From Paracoccaceae bacterium (GTDB lineage Bacteria > Pseudomonadota > Alphaproteobacteria > Rhodobacterales > Rhodobacteraceae): DNA of 6,594 nt. A program made the position numbers and the translations under genes. The first letter of the stretch is position 1. Each line of letters begins with the position of its first letter. Positions 1 through 6,373 of the stretch are shown piece by piece. Location: NCBI GenBank assembly GCA_007131945.1, contig SLPP01000207.1, positions 1-6,594 on the forward strand, in the 5' to 3' direction. The notes below the pieces were generated by a model. It was not told the DNA's origin and did no database searches. It saw only the letters and a program-made list of their open reading frames with translations.

Positions 1-1548
1 CGCGACGTGCCGGATGAGGACGAGGCTACGCTGCAGCCGCGCAGCAGGAAAGAGCGCGATGCGTTCCAGCCTGTGATGACCCGAAGCCTCGAGGCCGCGA
101 TCCTCTACTTCCTCGCGTGCTGCGCCGCGCGGCGCACCCGCGGACATGGGGACCAGCACATGACGATGCTGGTGCATACATCGGCCTACGTTCGTGCTCA
201 CGAGCGGGTCGCGGCGCTGATCGAGGGCTGGGTTGACGTGCACCGCAAGGATCTTGTCGATCCGGCATCGGACATCGGATCCCGGCTCGGTCGGGTCTGG
301 GACGAGGAGCAGGGACGACTGCCGGACGACCTGACTGATGCGAAGCCGGTCACACTGGAAGATGTCTTCCGGTATCTGCCGGAAGTGCTCGAAGGCATCG
401 AGTTCCCGGTCGAGAACGGCGCAAGCGACGACAGGATCGATTATTCCGGCGGGCCGAAGACCTACATCGTGGTCGGCGGCTCCATCCTTGCTCGGGGCCT
501 GACCCTCGAAGGCCTGATGGTCAGCTATTTCCTGCGAACGGCAAACCAGTACGACACGCTCCTCCAGATGGGACGCTGGTTCGGCTATCGGCCCGGCTAC
601 GAGGATCTTCCACGTATCTGGATGCCGAGCGACCTCAAGCTGCGGTTCAGGGCGCTTGCCTCCGTCGAGCAGGAAATCAGGGACGACATCGAGCAGTATC
701 GGCTCCGCGACCTTACGCCGATGGACCTCGCGGTCCGGATCAGGGCAATTCCCGGCATGGCGATCACGGCGGCAAACAAGATGCGCGCCGCGAGGCGCTG
801 TGCTGTCAGCTACTGGGGAACTCATCGCCAGACGTTCCGCTTCGCTCACACTGACGCTGGGCTGCTCGAGAGGAACTGGGCAGCAGGCAGCGAACTTGTC
901 AGCCGTATCGAGGCGCTTGGCCTGCGCGATCGGGACGCAGGGGATCGCAAGCTCTGGCGCAACGTGCCGAGGTCATCGGTCCGCCGATTCCTCGAGGCCT
1001 ATTCCGTCGAGTCCTCCCAGGCGGACCTGCTGCCGGCCATGCTGGTCCCGTTCATCGACGGGCCGGATCCGCGCCTTTCAAAATGGAACGTCGGCATCGT
1101 CGAGTCCGGCCGCGGTCGCGATTCCGATGCTCCTCTCGGCGCGATCCGTTCCGTCAGGACGGTCAACCGCGCAAGGTTGAAGGACACGAACGGGATCGCG
1201 GACATCAAGGCGCTCATGTCGAGACGCGATGTGGTTTTCGACTGTGCCAACGCTGTCGGAGGCAACGGAAGCTGGGAGGAACTGAAGGCGGCGAGGCTGG
1301 AAGCGGTGGGACAGGTTCCGCTTCTCCTGCTCTATCCCATCGCGCGGGACTCGCGCCCCGAGCGCGAGAGCACGGCGAGAGTTCCGCTCGATGCCGTGCA
1401 TGACGTGCTCGGCATCGGGATCGTCTTCCCCGGATCGGTCACGGAGGGCGGGAACTTCGTCTCGGTGGAGCTGCAGCCGCTGTCGGCCGAGGAAGTTGCC
1501 GAGATCGAGGAAGAGGAGGCCGCGCAGACGGAGGCAGCAGGTGTCTAG
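1..1548 (+). CDS. Z1 domain-containing ATPase/helicase-like protein, C-terminal part (5' end outside window)
   Basis: The frame is open from base 1, so this is the last 515 residues of a longer protein. The GTG at position 7 is only an internal codon. The visible part begins inside a Z1 domain. Residues 53-61 (HMTMLVHTS) give its early conserved strand. Residues 159-172 (GGSILARGLTLEGL) and 189-197 (QMGRWFGYR) resemble motifs V and VI of superfamily II helicases. A 'TP-DLAVRIR-IPGM-ITAANKM' segment follows, up to about residue 261. The remaining 250 or so residues match no domain I know. Family members usually carry an N-terminal P-loop ATPase with Walker motifs, and that part would lie before the window. 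Z1 proteins are known from restriction-modification neighbourhoods next to MORC/MutL-like ATPases, and a role in ATP-dependent DNA translocation or remodelling is inferred. It ends in an acidic Glu/Ala-rich tail whose last codons overlap the next gene by 8 bases. Confidence 0.92.
   Translation, partial: RDVPDEDEATLQPRSRKERDAFQPVMTRSLEAAILYFLACCAARRTRGHGDQHMTMLVHTSAYVRAHERVAALIEGWVDVHRKDLVDPASDIGSRLGRVWDEEQGRLPDDLTDAKPVTLEDVFRYLPEVLEGIEFPVENGASDDRIDYSGGPKTYIVVGGSILARGLTLEGLMVSYFLRTANQYDTLLQMGRWFGYRPGYEDLPRIWMPSDLKLRFRALASVEQEIRDDIEQYRLRDLTPMDLAVRIRAIPGMAITAANKMRAARRCAVSYWGTHRQTFRFAHTDAGLLERNWAAGSELVSRIEALGLRDRDAGDRKLWRNVPRSSVRRFLEAYSVESSQADLLPAMLVPFIDGPDPRLSKWNVGIVESGRGRDSDAPLGAIRSVRTVNRARLKDTNGIADIKALMSRRDVVFDCANAVGGNGSWEELKAARLEAVGQVPLLLLYPIARDSRPERESTARVPLDAVHDVLGIGIVFPGSVTEGGNFVSVELQPLSAEEVAEIEEEEAAQTEAAGV
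1530..1534 (+). promoter_or_regulatory. Ribosome binding site GGAGG for the PD-(D/E)XK gene
   Basis: A perfect GGAGG lies 6 bases before the GTG at 1541, inside the last codons of the Z1 gene. It decides the start of the downstream gene. The same frame stays open upstream to an ATG at 1391, but that would mean a 158-bp overlap with the Z1 gene and residues with no family likeness. Confidence 0.7.
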
Positions 1549-2554
1549 ACTCGAGCAGGAGAGCCCGCCGCAGGGACGCTGGAATGTCCTTCGGGCAGGG
1601 CACATCGACGGAGATGGTCTCGGCATCCCCTCGTTGCCTCTTCGCGCAACGACGAAGGCGGGGCCTGTCCGGCTGGCCGTCGGTTCCGGCGGGGAGGCGC
1701 GGCTGCTGGTGCCGCTTGCGGCGGGCGAGACGATCAGTGCTCTCGAGACGGGTAGTGCCTTGAAGATCGGCTTGACGACTCTCACGCATGGGCAACGCGC
1801 GATCCGGTTTCTCGATGTCATCTGCATGTCGCCGGATCTCGAAGCCGTATTCGGCGAGGTCGTGGATGACATTGTCCGCCGTCTGGCCGACCGGAAGGAC
1901 GGGGTCGCAGCAGTGGCAGGTGCGCTCGATGACTTCCGCGAACTTCTCGTCCCGCCAGCAGGGAGCGAGATGGACAGATCGCGGGTTGTCGGCCTCGTGG
2001 CCGAGCTGGTCGTGTTGAACCGGCTCCTTGACATTTCGCCTTCGGCCTGGCGCTGCTGGCGCGGGCCGGCCGGAGACCGGCACGACTTCCGGGCCAGAGA
2101 CATCTCGTTGGAGGTCAAGGCATCGCTCGGCGCAGGGGCCCGCGAGGTCACTATCAACGGCATCGATCAGTTGGAACCGCCAGCGGGCGGATCGCTGCAC
2201 CTTGCGCATCTGCTCCTCGAGGCGGTCGAGGGCGGCCTTCTCACCGTGGCTTCGCTCGGAGACAGGGCCTTGCTGCGCGCCGACGACCCCGCGGGACTGC
2301 GGGCGCTGCTCACGGCAGTCGGCTGCACGGACGTGCATGACGCCGCATGGAACCGTTTCGCATACAGGGCGGAGGCAGAACGCCTCTATCGTGTCGGCCC
2401 AGGTCTTCCCCGGATCGTGCCTTCGAGCTTTGTCGGAGGAATGATCCCTGCAGGTATCGTCGATGCAACCTACAGGATCGATCTCGGGCATGCCTCTGAC
2501 GCAGAATGCCCGCCGGCGGAATTCGCCTCACTTCTTCAGGAATTGTCCGGATGA
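1541..2554 (+). CDS. PD-(D/E)XK motif protein (DUF4420-type nuclease)
   Basis: This is a 337-residue protein, about the usual length for the DUF4420 'PD-(D/E)XK motif protein' family. The predicted activity is DNA phosphodiester cleavage. The visible active-site pattern is GLVAEL (residues 151-156, Glu155), then a Trp/Gly segment (W170, W173, G175), HDF (181-183, Asp182) and LEVKAS (190-195, Glu191 and Lys193). This is the standard order E...D...ExK of the restriction-endonuclease fold, and all metal- and catalysis-linked residues are present. The N-terminal 100 residues look beta-rich and the C-terminal third has no motif I recognise. The GTG start was chosen for its GGAGG site and its 8-base overlap with the Z1 stop. 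The gene sits directly after the Z1 gene and its stop shares ATGA with the GHKL gene, so the three are probably made together and may form one restriction-like complex. Cleavage specificity cannot be read from the sequence. Confidence 0.88.
   Translation: MSRLEQESPPQGRWNVLRAGHIDGDGLGIPSLPLRATTKAGPVRLAVGSGGEARLLVPLAAGETISALETGSALKIGLTTLTHGQRAIRFLDVICMSPDLEAVFGEVVDDIVRRLADRKDGVAAVAGALDDFRELLVPPAGSEMDRSRVVGLVAELVVLNRLLDISPSAWRCWRGPAGDRHDFRARDISLEVKASLGAGAREVTINGIDQLEPPAGGSLHLAHLLLEAVEGGLLTVASLGDRALLRADDPAGLRALLTAVGCTDVHDAAWNRFAYRAEAERLYRVGPGLPRIVPSSFVGGMIPAGIVDATYRIDLGHASDAECPPAEFASLLQELSG
2538..2541 (+). promoter_or_regulatory. Ribosome binding site AGGA for the GHKL ATPase gene
   Basis: AGGA stands 9 bases before the ATG at 2551, within the last codons of the nuclease gene. 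It is weaker than the site before the nuclease gene. Expression probably relies partly on ribosomes finishing at the overlapping ATGA. Confidence 0.45.
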
Positions 2555-4404
2555 CCTTGAGCCCGCTCGAGCTCCATTCCGAGCCTTACGGTTCGACCGG
2601 AAACATCGGCGAGAACTTCCGCCGTCTGCTCGGTGCACCAACGCTCGATCCGTTGCAGACGGTCATCCGGGAATCTGTCCAGAACATTGCCGACGCCGCG
2701 CGACCGGGCGTCGGGCCCGAGATCCTAATCAGACTGCGGACTCTCTCGGACACCCAGCGCGCCATCATTCGGAGCGTCGTCCTTGCCGAGATTCCGGAAG
2801 AGCCGCGTTCGTCCGCCACGATCTCGGGCTTCCTCGAGGCCGAAAGTGCGGTCGTACTCGAGATCTGCGACTTCGGCACTGTGGGCCTTGGCGGCCCGAC
2901 ACGGTCAGACCGGATCCCGGTGGGAATCGAACAGACCAACTTCATCGACTTCCTTCGCAATATCGGCACAGCTCGGGACACCGAACAGGGGGGCGGCACC
3001 TACGGCTTCGGCAAGGTCGCCCTGTATCGCGCCAGCGCGTGCAGCACGATCATCGTCGATACGCTGCCCGACGGAGCCGGTCCGGAGGGGCGGCGCCTGA
3101 TGGCATGCCATGTCGGCCGCTCCTTCGAGAAGCCGGAGAACGGGATGAGGAGGCGCTTCACAGGCCGTCACTGGTGGGGCGTCAGGGATCCGGAGGACGG
3201 GATCGCCGATCCGGTAACAGGTGCAGCTGCCTCGGCACTGGCCGGTCATCTCGGTCTGCCGGAACGCCGTCCCGGCCGATCGGGGACCACGGTCATGATC
3301 CTCGGCTTCGAGACCGACGAGGGCAATCTGACGGCAACCGGAAACCGGATCATCGAAACGCTGCTCTGGAACTTCTGGCCGCGGATCATGCGCGATGCCC
3401 CGGCGAAGCACCGCTTTGCCTGCAGGGTGATGGTCGAGGATCGGGAACTGACGGTTCCGGCGCCAGAGGACCTCGCTCCGTTCGATCTGTTGTCTAAGGC
3501 AATGAGTGCGGCAAGGGTCCGGCGGGGGAACGATGTGCGGAGGATCGAGTCCCAGAAGCCTCAGAAGTTCCTCGGCACACTCGCGATCGAGAAGGGCCTG
3601 CGGTCGCCGAGGCGTCATCTGACTGCAGATGAGGACATCCGGCTTGTCCCCGAGCAGATGCACCACATTGCGCTGATGCGGCCCATCGAGCTCGTCGTGA
3701 AGTATCTCGAGGGCAACCCGCACCCCGACGCGCGGCTGGAATGGGCAGGCGTGTTCATCGCCAGCGACGAGGATGAGGTAGAGCAGGCCTTCGCGGATTC
3801 CGAACCGCCTGCCCATGACGACTGGGTTCCCGACAACCTGCCGCGAGGCAACGAGAAGCGCTACGTCAACATCGCGCTGAAGCGCCTGAAGGAAATCGCC
3901 GCCGAGATGGGCATGGAGCCGATCTCACGCAGGCCGGGGGACGGATCCGGCCCACCGCTCGCCCGCCTTGCCGGGCGCCTTGGGGCCATGCTCGAAAACG
4001 TCGGTGGCGACGGCGCCGGGCGGCGGCGAGGTTCCGGCGGATCCGGAGGCGGGCGCCCCTCGAGGGCGCGGGCAAGTCGTCCCGTGTTTCAGCGCCTCGA
4101 GGCTGGCGATGCCGGACGGATTGCCGTCTTCCTCACTGAGGTGACGCAGGACGCGTGGCGAAGTGGCACGAAGCTGATTGCTACAGCCTCCGTTGCGGTG
4201 GAAGGCGCGACGCTTGGATCAGCCGACGACACCGTCGGCAGGCCTGACGTCCTGTCCGTCAGGTGGCTGGACGGAAAGGCGGAAACCGCTGGCAACACTC
4301 TCGACCTAGGCGGTCGCGAAGGACGGTTCGAGATCCGGGTCGTCGTGCCGGATGATTGCGCGGTGAGTGCCGATGCGGATGTCATTCCGGAGACCGGAAC
4401 ATGA
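2551..4404 (+). CDS. GHKL (Bergerat-fold) ATPase, MutL/MORC-like, of a restriction-type operon
   Basis: This 617-residue protein has a recognisable Bergerat ATP-binding site. The N-box is RESVQNIADAA (residues 40-50, with Glu41, Asn45 and Asp48). The DxG box is DFGTVGL (107-113), the Gly-rich lid is EQGGGTYGFGK (145-155), and a GTTV segment lies at 245-248. Glu41 is the probable water-activating residue, so ATP hydrolysis is expected to be intact. A second conserved-looking region follows: HHIALMRP (371-378) and SEPPAHDDW (417-425). I take it as the transducer-like part coupling ATP state to movement, but I cannot show that it has the S5 fold. Residues 485-511 form a Gly/Arg/Ser-rich linker, and the last 106 residues are a separate, probably beta-rich domain. 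ATG 2551 was preferred over the in-frame ATG at 2506 because it gives an ATGA overlap with the nuclease stop and an AGGA site. By analogy with prokaryotic MORC-type ATPases it may act as a DNA clamp or remodeler for the nuclease. Confidence 0.88.
   Translation: MTLSPLELHSEPYGSTGNIGENFRRLLGAPTLDPLQTVIRESVQNIADAARPGVGPEILIRLRTLSDTQRAIIRSVVLAEIPEEPRSSATISGFLEAESAVVLEICDFGTVGLGGPTRSDRIPVGIEQTNFIDFLRNIGTARDTEQGGGTYGFGKVALYRASACSTIIVDTLPDGAGPEGRRLMACHVGRSFEKPENGMRRRFTGRHWWGVRDPEDGIADPVTGAAASALAGHLGLPERRPGRSGTTVMILGFETDEGNLTATGNRIIETLLWNFWPRIMRDAPAKHRFACRVMVEDRELTVPAPEDLAPFDLLSKAMSAARVRRGNDVRRIESQKPQKFLGTLAIEKGLRSPRRHLTADEDIRLVPEQMHHIALMRPIELVVKYLEGNPHPDARLEWAGVFIASDEDEVEQAFADSEPPAHDDWVPDNLPRGNEKRYVNIALKRLKEIAAEMGMEPISRRPGDGSGPPLARLAGRLGAMLENVGGDGAGRRRGSGGSGGGRPSRARASRPVFQRLEAGDAGRIAVFLTEVTQDAWRSGTKLIATASVAVEGATLGSADDTVGRPDVLSVRWLDGKAETAGNTLDLGGREGRFEIRVVVPDDCAVSADADVIPETGT
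4003..4083 (+). other. Gly/Arg/Ser-rich low-complexity linker within the GHKL ATPase
   Basis: These codons encode residues 485-511, almost entirely Gly, Arg, Ser, Ala and Pro, with a run of glycines and three adjacent arginines. The composition suggests a flexible, positively charged tether between the ATPase module and the C-terminal domain. Binding of the DNA backbone is possible but inferred only from charge. Confidence 0.7.
4389..4393 (+). promoter_or_regulatory. Ribosome binding site GGAGA for the unknown gene at 4401
   Basis: GGAGA ends 7 bases before the ATG at 4401. The good spacing, and the ATGA shared with the GHKL stop, support this start over an in-frame alternative start at 4356. 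Confidence 0.6.
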
Positions 4405-5309
4405 ACCGTCGGGTTGCGTTTCCGTTCCTCACGCTTTCCGAATCGGCCGTGGAAGCCTCGGCATGGGAGATTTCTCTGGACAGCGTCGAATGGTCCGCGG
4501 CGGGCGAGTTCCTTCCGCACTGGGACAGCGCGAGCGATATCCGTATCCGCCGGACTATGCGCCTGAATCTCGAGCTGGCAGCATCCGATCTCGGTATCCC
4601 CGTCGATCGGCTCGCCCTGTCTGCCTCGGTGAGGATCGGGACCGGTCAGGGCAGGTTGCCTCGTCTGATCCTCGCCCGCACGCGCCGGGATCTCCGATCG
4701 GGGGACACGTCCTGGGAGTTCGAGCAGATCATCGAGGGCCACCGGCCTTCGATGATCTTGGATCTGCAGACCGAGATCCTCCTAGCAGATGTCCCTGCTG
4801 AATTCTCGGCGCTCTCGCCCGTCCATCCCGGCAACCGGCTCTGGTCCGAGAATGTAAGGGTCAGGCTCGAGGGGGAAGAGCCACGCTTCCCCATCGAGAC
4901 AGCGGACCTTGCGCAGATGCTCGGCGGCGGAATTGCGGGTGCCGCCCCTTGGCACCTGCACTGGTCGCCGGGGGACTGGACGCGCGACTTCCATGGAGCC
5001 GTCCGCCTCTACCTTAACGAGAAGTCCGGCGAGGTTCTCCAGCGCATCGAGGACGAGGATCCGGCCACGATCCAGTTTCTCCTGGCCGATGTCATGAGCC
5101 AGATCTGCGAGCGTCTTCTTGCCGATCCCGAAGCCGGGACGATGATGGACACGGCCGAGCCCGGGTCGCTGGGTGCCCAAGCCGCGACGTGGCTGCGCAA
5201 GGCGTGGCCCGGGAAGGATGCTTCCTTCATCCGTTCCGTGCTCGAAAGCCGGCCGTGCGTCTTTCGCTCAACGATGCTTGCGCTCGCCGAGCCGGGAGTT
5301 CCGGAATGA
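4401..5309 (+). CDS. Hypothetical protein of a Z1/GHKL/methyltransferase operon
   Basis: I do not recognise this 302-residue protein. It has no signal peptide, membrane segment, Walker motif or obvious nuclease motif. The first 160 residues alternate short polar and hydrophobic stretches as in a beta-rich fold, including strands around residues 46-60 (IRIRRTMRLNLEL) and 74-92. Residues 183-206 hold an aromatic-rich segment, PWHLHWSPGDWTRDFHGAV, that could be a binding surface or an active-site loop (three Trp, three His, Asp192 and Asp196). The last 90 residues look helical. It is a real gene because its codon bias matches its neighbours, it has a good ribosome site, and it overlaps both the gene before and the gene after by ATGA. 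Its position between the ATPase and the last operon gene suggests a structural or target-recognition subunit of the same system, which is inference from context only. Confidence 0.82.
   Translation: MNRRVAFPFLTLSESAVEASAWEISLDSVEWSAAGEFLPHWDSASDIRIRRTMRLNLELAASDLGIPVDRLALSASVRIGTGQGRLPRLILARTRRDLRSGDTSWEFEQIIEGHRPSMILDLQTEILLADVPAEFSALSPVHPGNRLWSENVRVRLEGEEPRFPIETADLAQMLGGGIAGAAPWHLHWSPGDWTRDFHGAVRLYLNEKSGEVLQRIEDEDPATIQFLLADVMSQICERLLADPEAGTMMDTAEPGSLGAQAATWLRKAWPGKDASFIRSVLESRPCVFRSTMLALAEPGVPE
5294..5298 (+). promoter_or_regulatory. Ribosome binding site GGGAG for the gene at 5306
   Basis: GGGAG ends 7 bases before the ATG at 5306, which overlaps the preceding stop as ATGA. An earlier in-frame start at 5189 would overlap the preceding gene by about 120 bases and is less likely. 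Confidence 0.55.
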
Positions 5310-6373
5310 CGTTTCTGCTTCCACGACTGCCCGGTCCGGCCTGCGATGTCATCGTTCGCAGGTTCCTCGAGCATGGCCCGTCGGCATGGGCCGGCTTTCG
5401 CCCTGATGACCTTCCCGATCAGGCGCGCTTTGCCGCGACCGGCGGCGCACCCGTCCCTGCAGCGTCCCTCGCAACCGTGCGGCAGGATCTCGTCGCAATT
5501 GCCCGGAAACATGGGTTTGAACAGCAAGATGCCCGGCAGTCCCATGCCGGCTTCGATGCCGAGACCGCCGCCTCGCTTGCTCGATCCGACCTCTTCACTA
5601 CCGGCGAGGCGCTCCGGGATGATGTCTGGGCGTTGGTTGCCGCTGTCATTGCCCCGGACATCACCCACTGGCGCTTCGGCAGCTCGACAGAGCGCTACGC
5701 CGGAGGTGTGCGCAATACCTTCCAGAGGCTCTGGATGCGTGGCCGTGCACTCGACCGGGGGCCGGGGCATCCCGAGCGTTGGGGATTGCTGGAGGCGCTG
5801 ACCGAGGATGCCCTCGTGCAGATTACCGAGCGACCGAGCATCGGGGGCGATCACGTTCTTGCCCTTGCCGTCGCAGAGGCATGGCTCCGCGCTGCGCGCC
5901 ATCATGGCAAGGGGGCCATGGAGGACATCATGCGTCGCGCGATCCTCCGCATCCGGGTCCGCAACGAGATCAGGTCCCTTGCGGACCTGCCGCCGGGCGA
6001 TCTCACCAGATTCCTCGACGGAGTTTTCGGCGTGCCGGAAGGTTCCGTCGACCAGGCAGTGCGTCCGCTGTCTGAGGTGTCCCTCGCGGAAGCAGCCCGT
6101 AACGTGACGCAGGAAGCCAGACGGCGCGGCTGGCTCTCTCCAAAGTCACAATCCGCTCTGGAAAATCTCGCTGAAGGTCACGCTGCACTCGAGCGGAGCG
6201 AACGGAACGCGCTGGACTACCTACTAGGCAGGCTTTCGGATTCGGGTTTGCTGGCGCAGGACATCTCGGAGCTGCGAGCAGCATTGTCTTCGGACTTTGC
6301 CACCACCGAGTCGTCGGCCAGCGGTCCGGAAAGACCGCGCAGGAGAAGCTGGGCAATCTGGCGGGCGAGGTAG
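5306..6373 (+). CDS. Uncharacterised protein, possibly DUF6339-like, last gene of the operon
   Basis: This 355-residue protein is mostly alpha-helical in appearance, with no signal peptide, membrane helix or known catalytic motif. Its most distinctive part is residues 104-146: [20 protein letters not shown], then [17 protein letters not shown]. The density of Trp, Arg, Asn and Gly there suggests strong conservation. From memory it resembles proteins labelled DUF6339 that occur beside cytosine methyltransferases and Z1 proteins, but this is uncertain and no function is established. Helical segments follow to about residue 330, then a short Ser/Glu stretch and a basic tail ([13 protein letters not shown]). 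The start is set by the ATGA overlap with the gene before it and a GGGAG site. The 3' end runs 157 bases into the opposing methyltransferase gene, so its basic tail is antisense to codons just after methyltransferase motif X. No terminator separates the two. Confidence 0.82.
   Translation: MTFLLPRLPGPACDVIVRRFLEHGPSAWAGFRPDDLPDQARFAATGGAPVPAASLATVRQDLVAIARKHGFEQQDARQSHAGFDAETAASLARSDLFTTGEALRDDVWALVAAVIAPDITHWRFGSSTERYAGGVRNTFQRLWMRGRALDRGPGHPERWGLLEALTEDALVQITERPSIGGDHVLALAVAEAWLRAARHHGKGAMEDIMRRAILRIRVRNEIRSLADLPPGDLTRFLDGVFGVPEGSVDQAVRPLSEVSLAEAARNVTQEARRRGWLSPKSQSALENLAEGHAALERSERNALDYLLGRLSDSGLLAQDISELRAALSSDFATTESSASGPERPRRRSWAIWRAR
6217..6373. other. Convergent 157-bp coding overlap between the operon's last gene and the methyltransferase
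   Basis: The plus-strand gene stops with TAG at 6371-6373. The minus-strand methyltransferase stops with TAG read from 6219 to 6217. In this phase the third codon positions of the two genes pair with each other, so both can vary at the same wobble bases. The conserved methyltransferase core (through [10 protein letters not shown]) covers 6340 and above. Its last 40 or so residues, at 6220-6339, look unconserved. Confidence 0.85.

Noticed and set aside
1391..1540. Longer N-terminus for the nuclease gene from the ATG at 1391
   Set aside because: The extra residues are Arg/Ser/Pro-rich, typical of an out-of-frame read of the Z1 gene. The GTG at 1541 has an ideal GGAGG site.
1078..2163. Long minus-strand open frame (361 codons) opposite the Z1 and nuclease genes
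   Set aside because: It lies wholly antisense to two genes with clear motifs and its protein is Arg/Ser/Pro-rich without domain likeness, as expected from high-GC antisense frames. The same holds for 1439-2491, 2905-3816 and 5009-5905 on the minus strand.
2463..3497. Plus-strand open frame of 344 codons overlapping the GHKL gene
   Set aside because: It runs in another frame through the ATP-binding motifs of the GHKL gene, and its protein is Arg/Gly/His-rich with no recognisable pattern.
4003..4083. GC-rich repetitive-looking tract, considered as a DNA repeat or recombination site
   Set aside because: It has no regular repeat unit and stays in frame as a Gly/Arg/Ser linker inside the GHKL protein.
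88..6193. Unusual number of CTCGAG hexamers (16 counted by eye, against about 2 expected from base composition), considered as a possible target site of the methyltransferase
   Set aside because: Fifteen of the 16 fall in frame as the codon pair CTC GAG (Leu-Glu), so codon preference and Leu-Glu frequency explain most of the excess. The methyltransferase target recognition domain is outside the window, so no link can be made.
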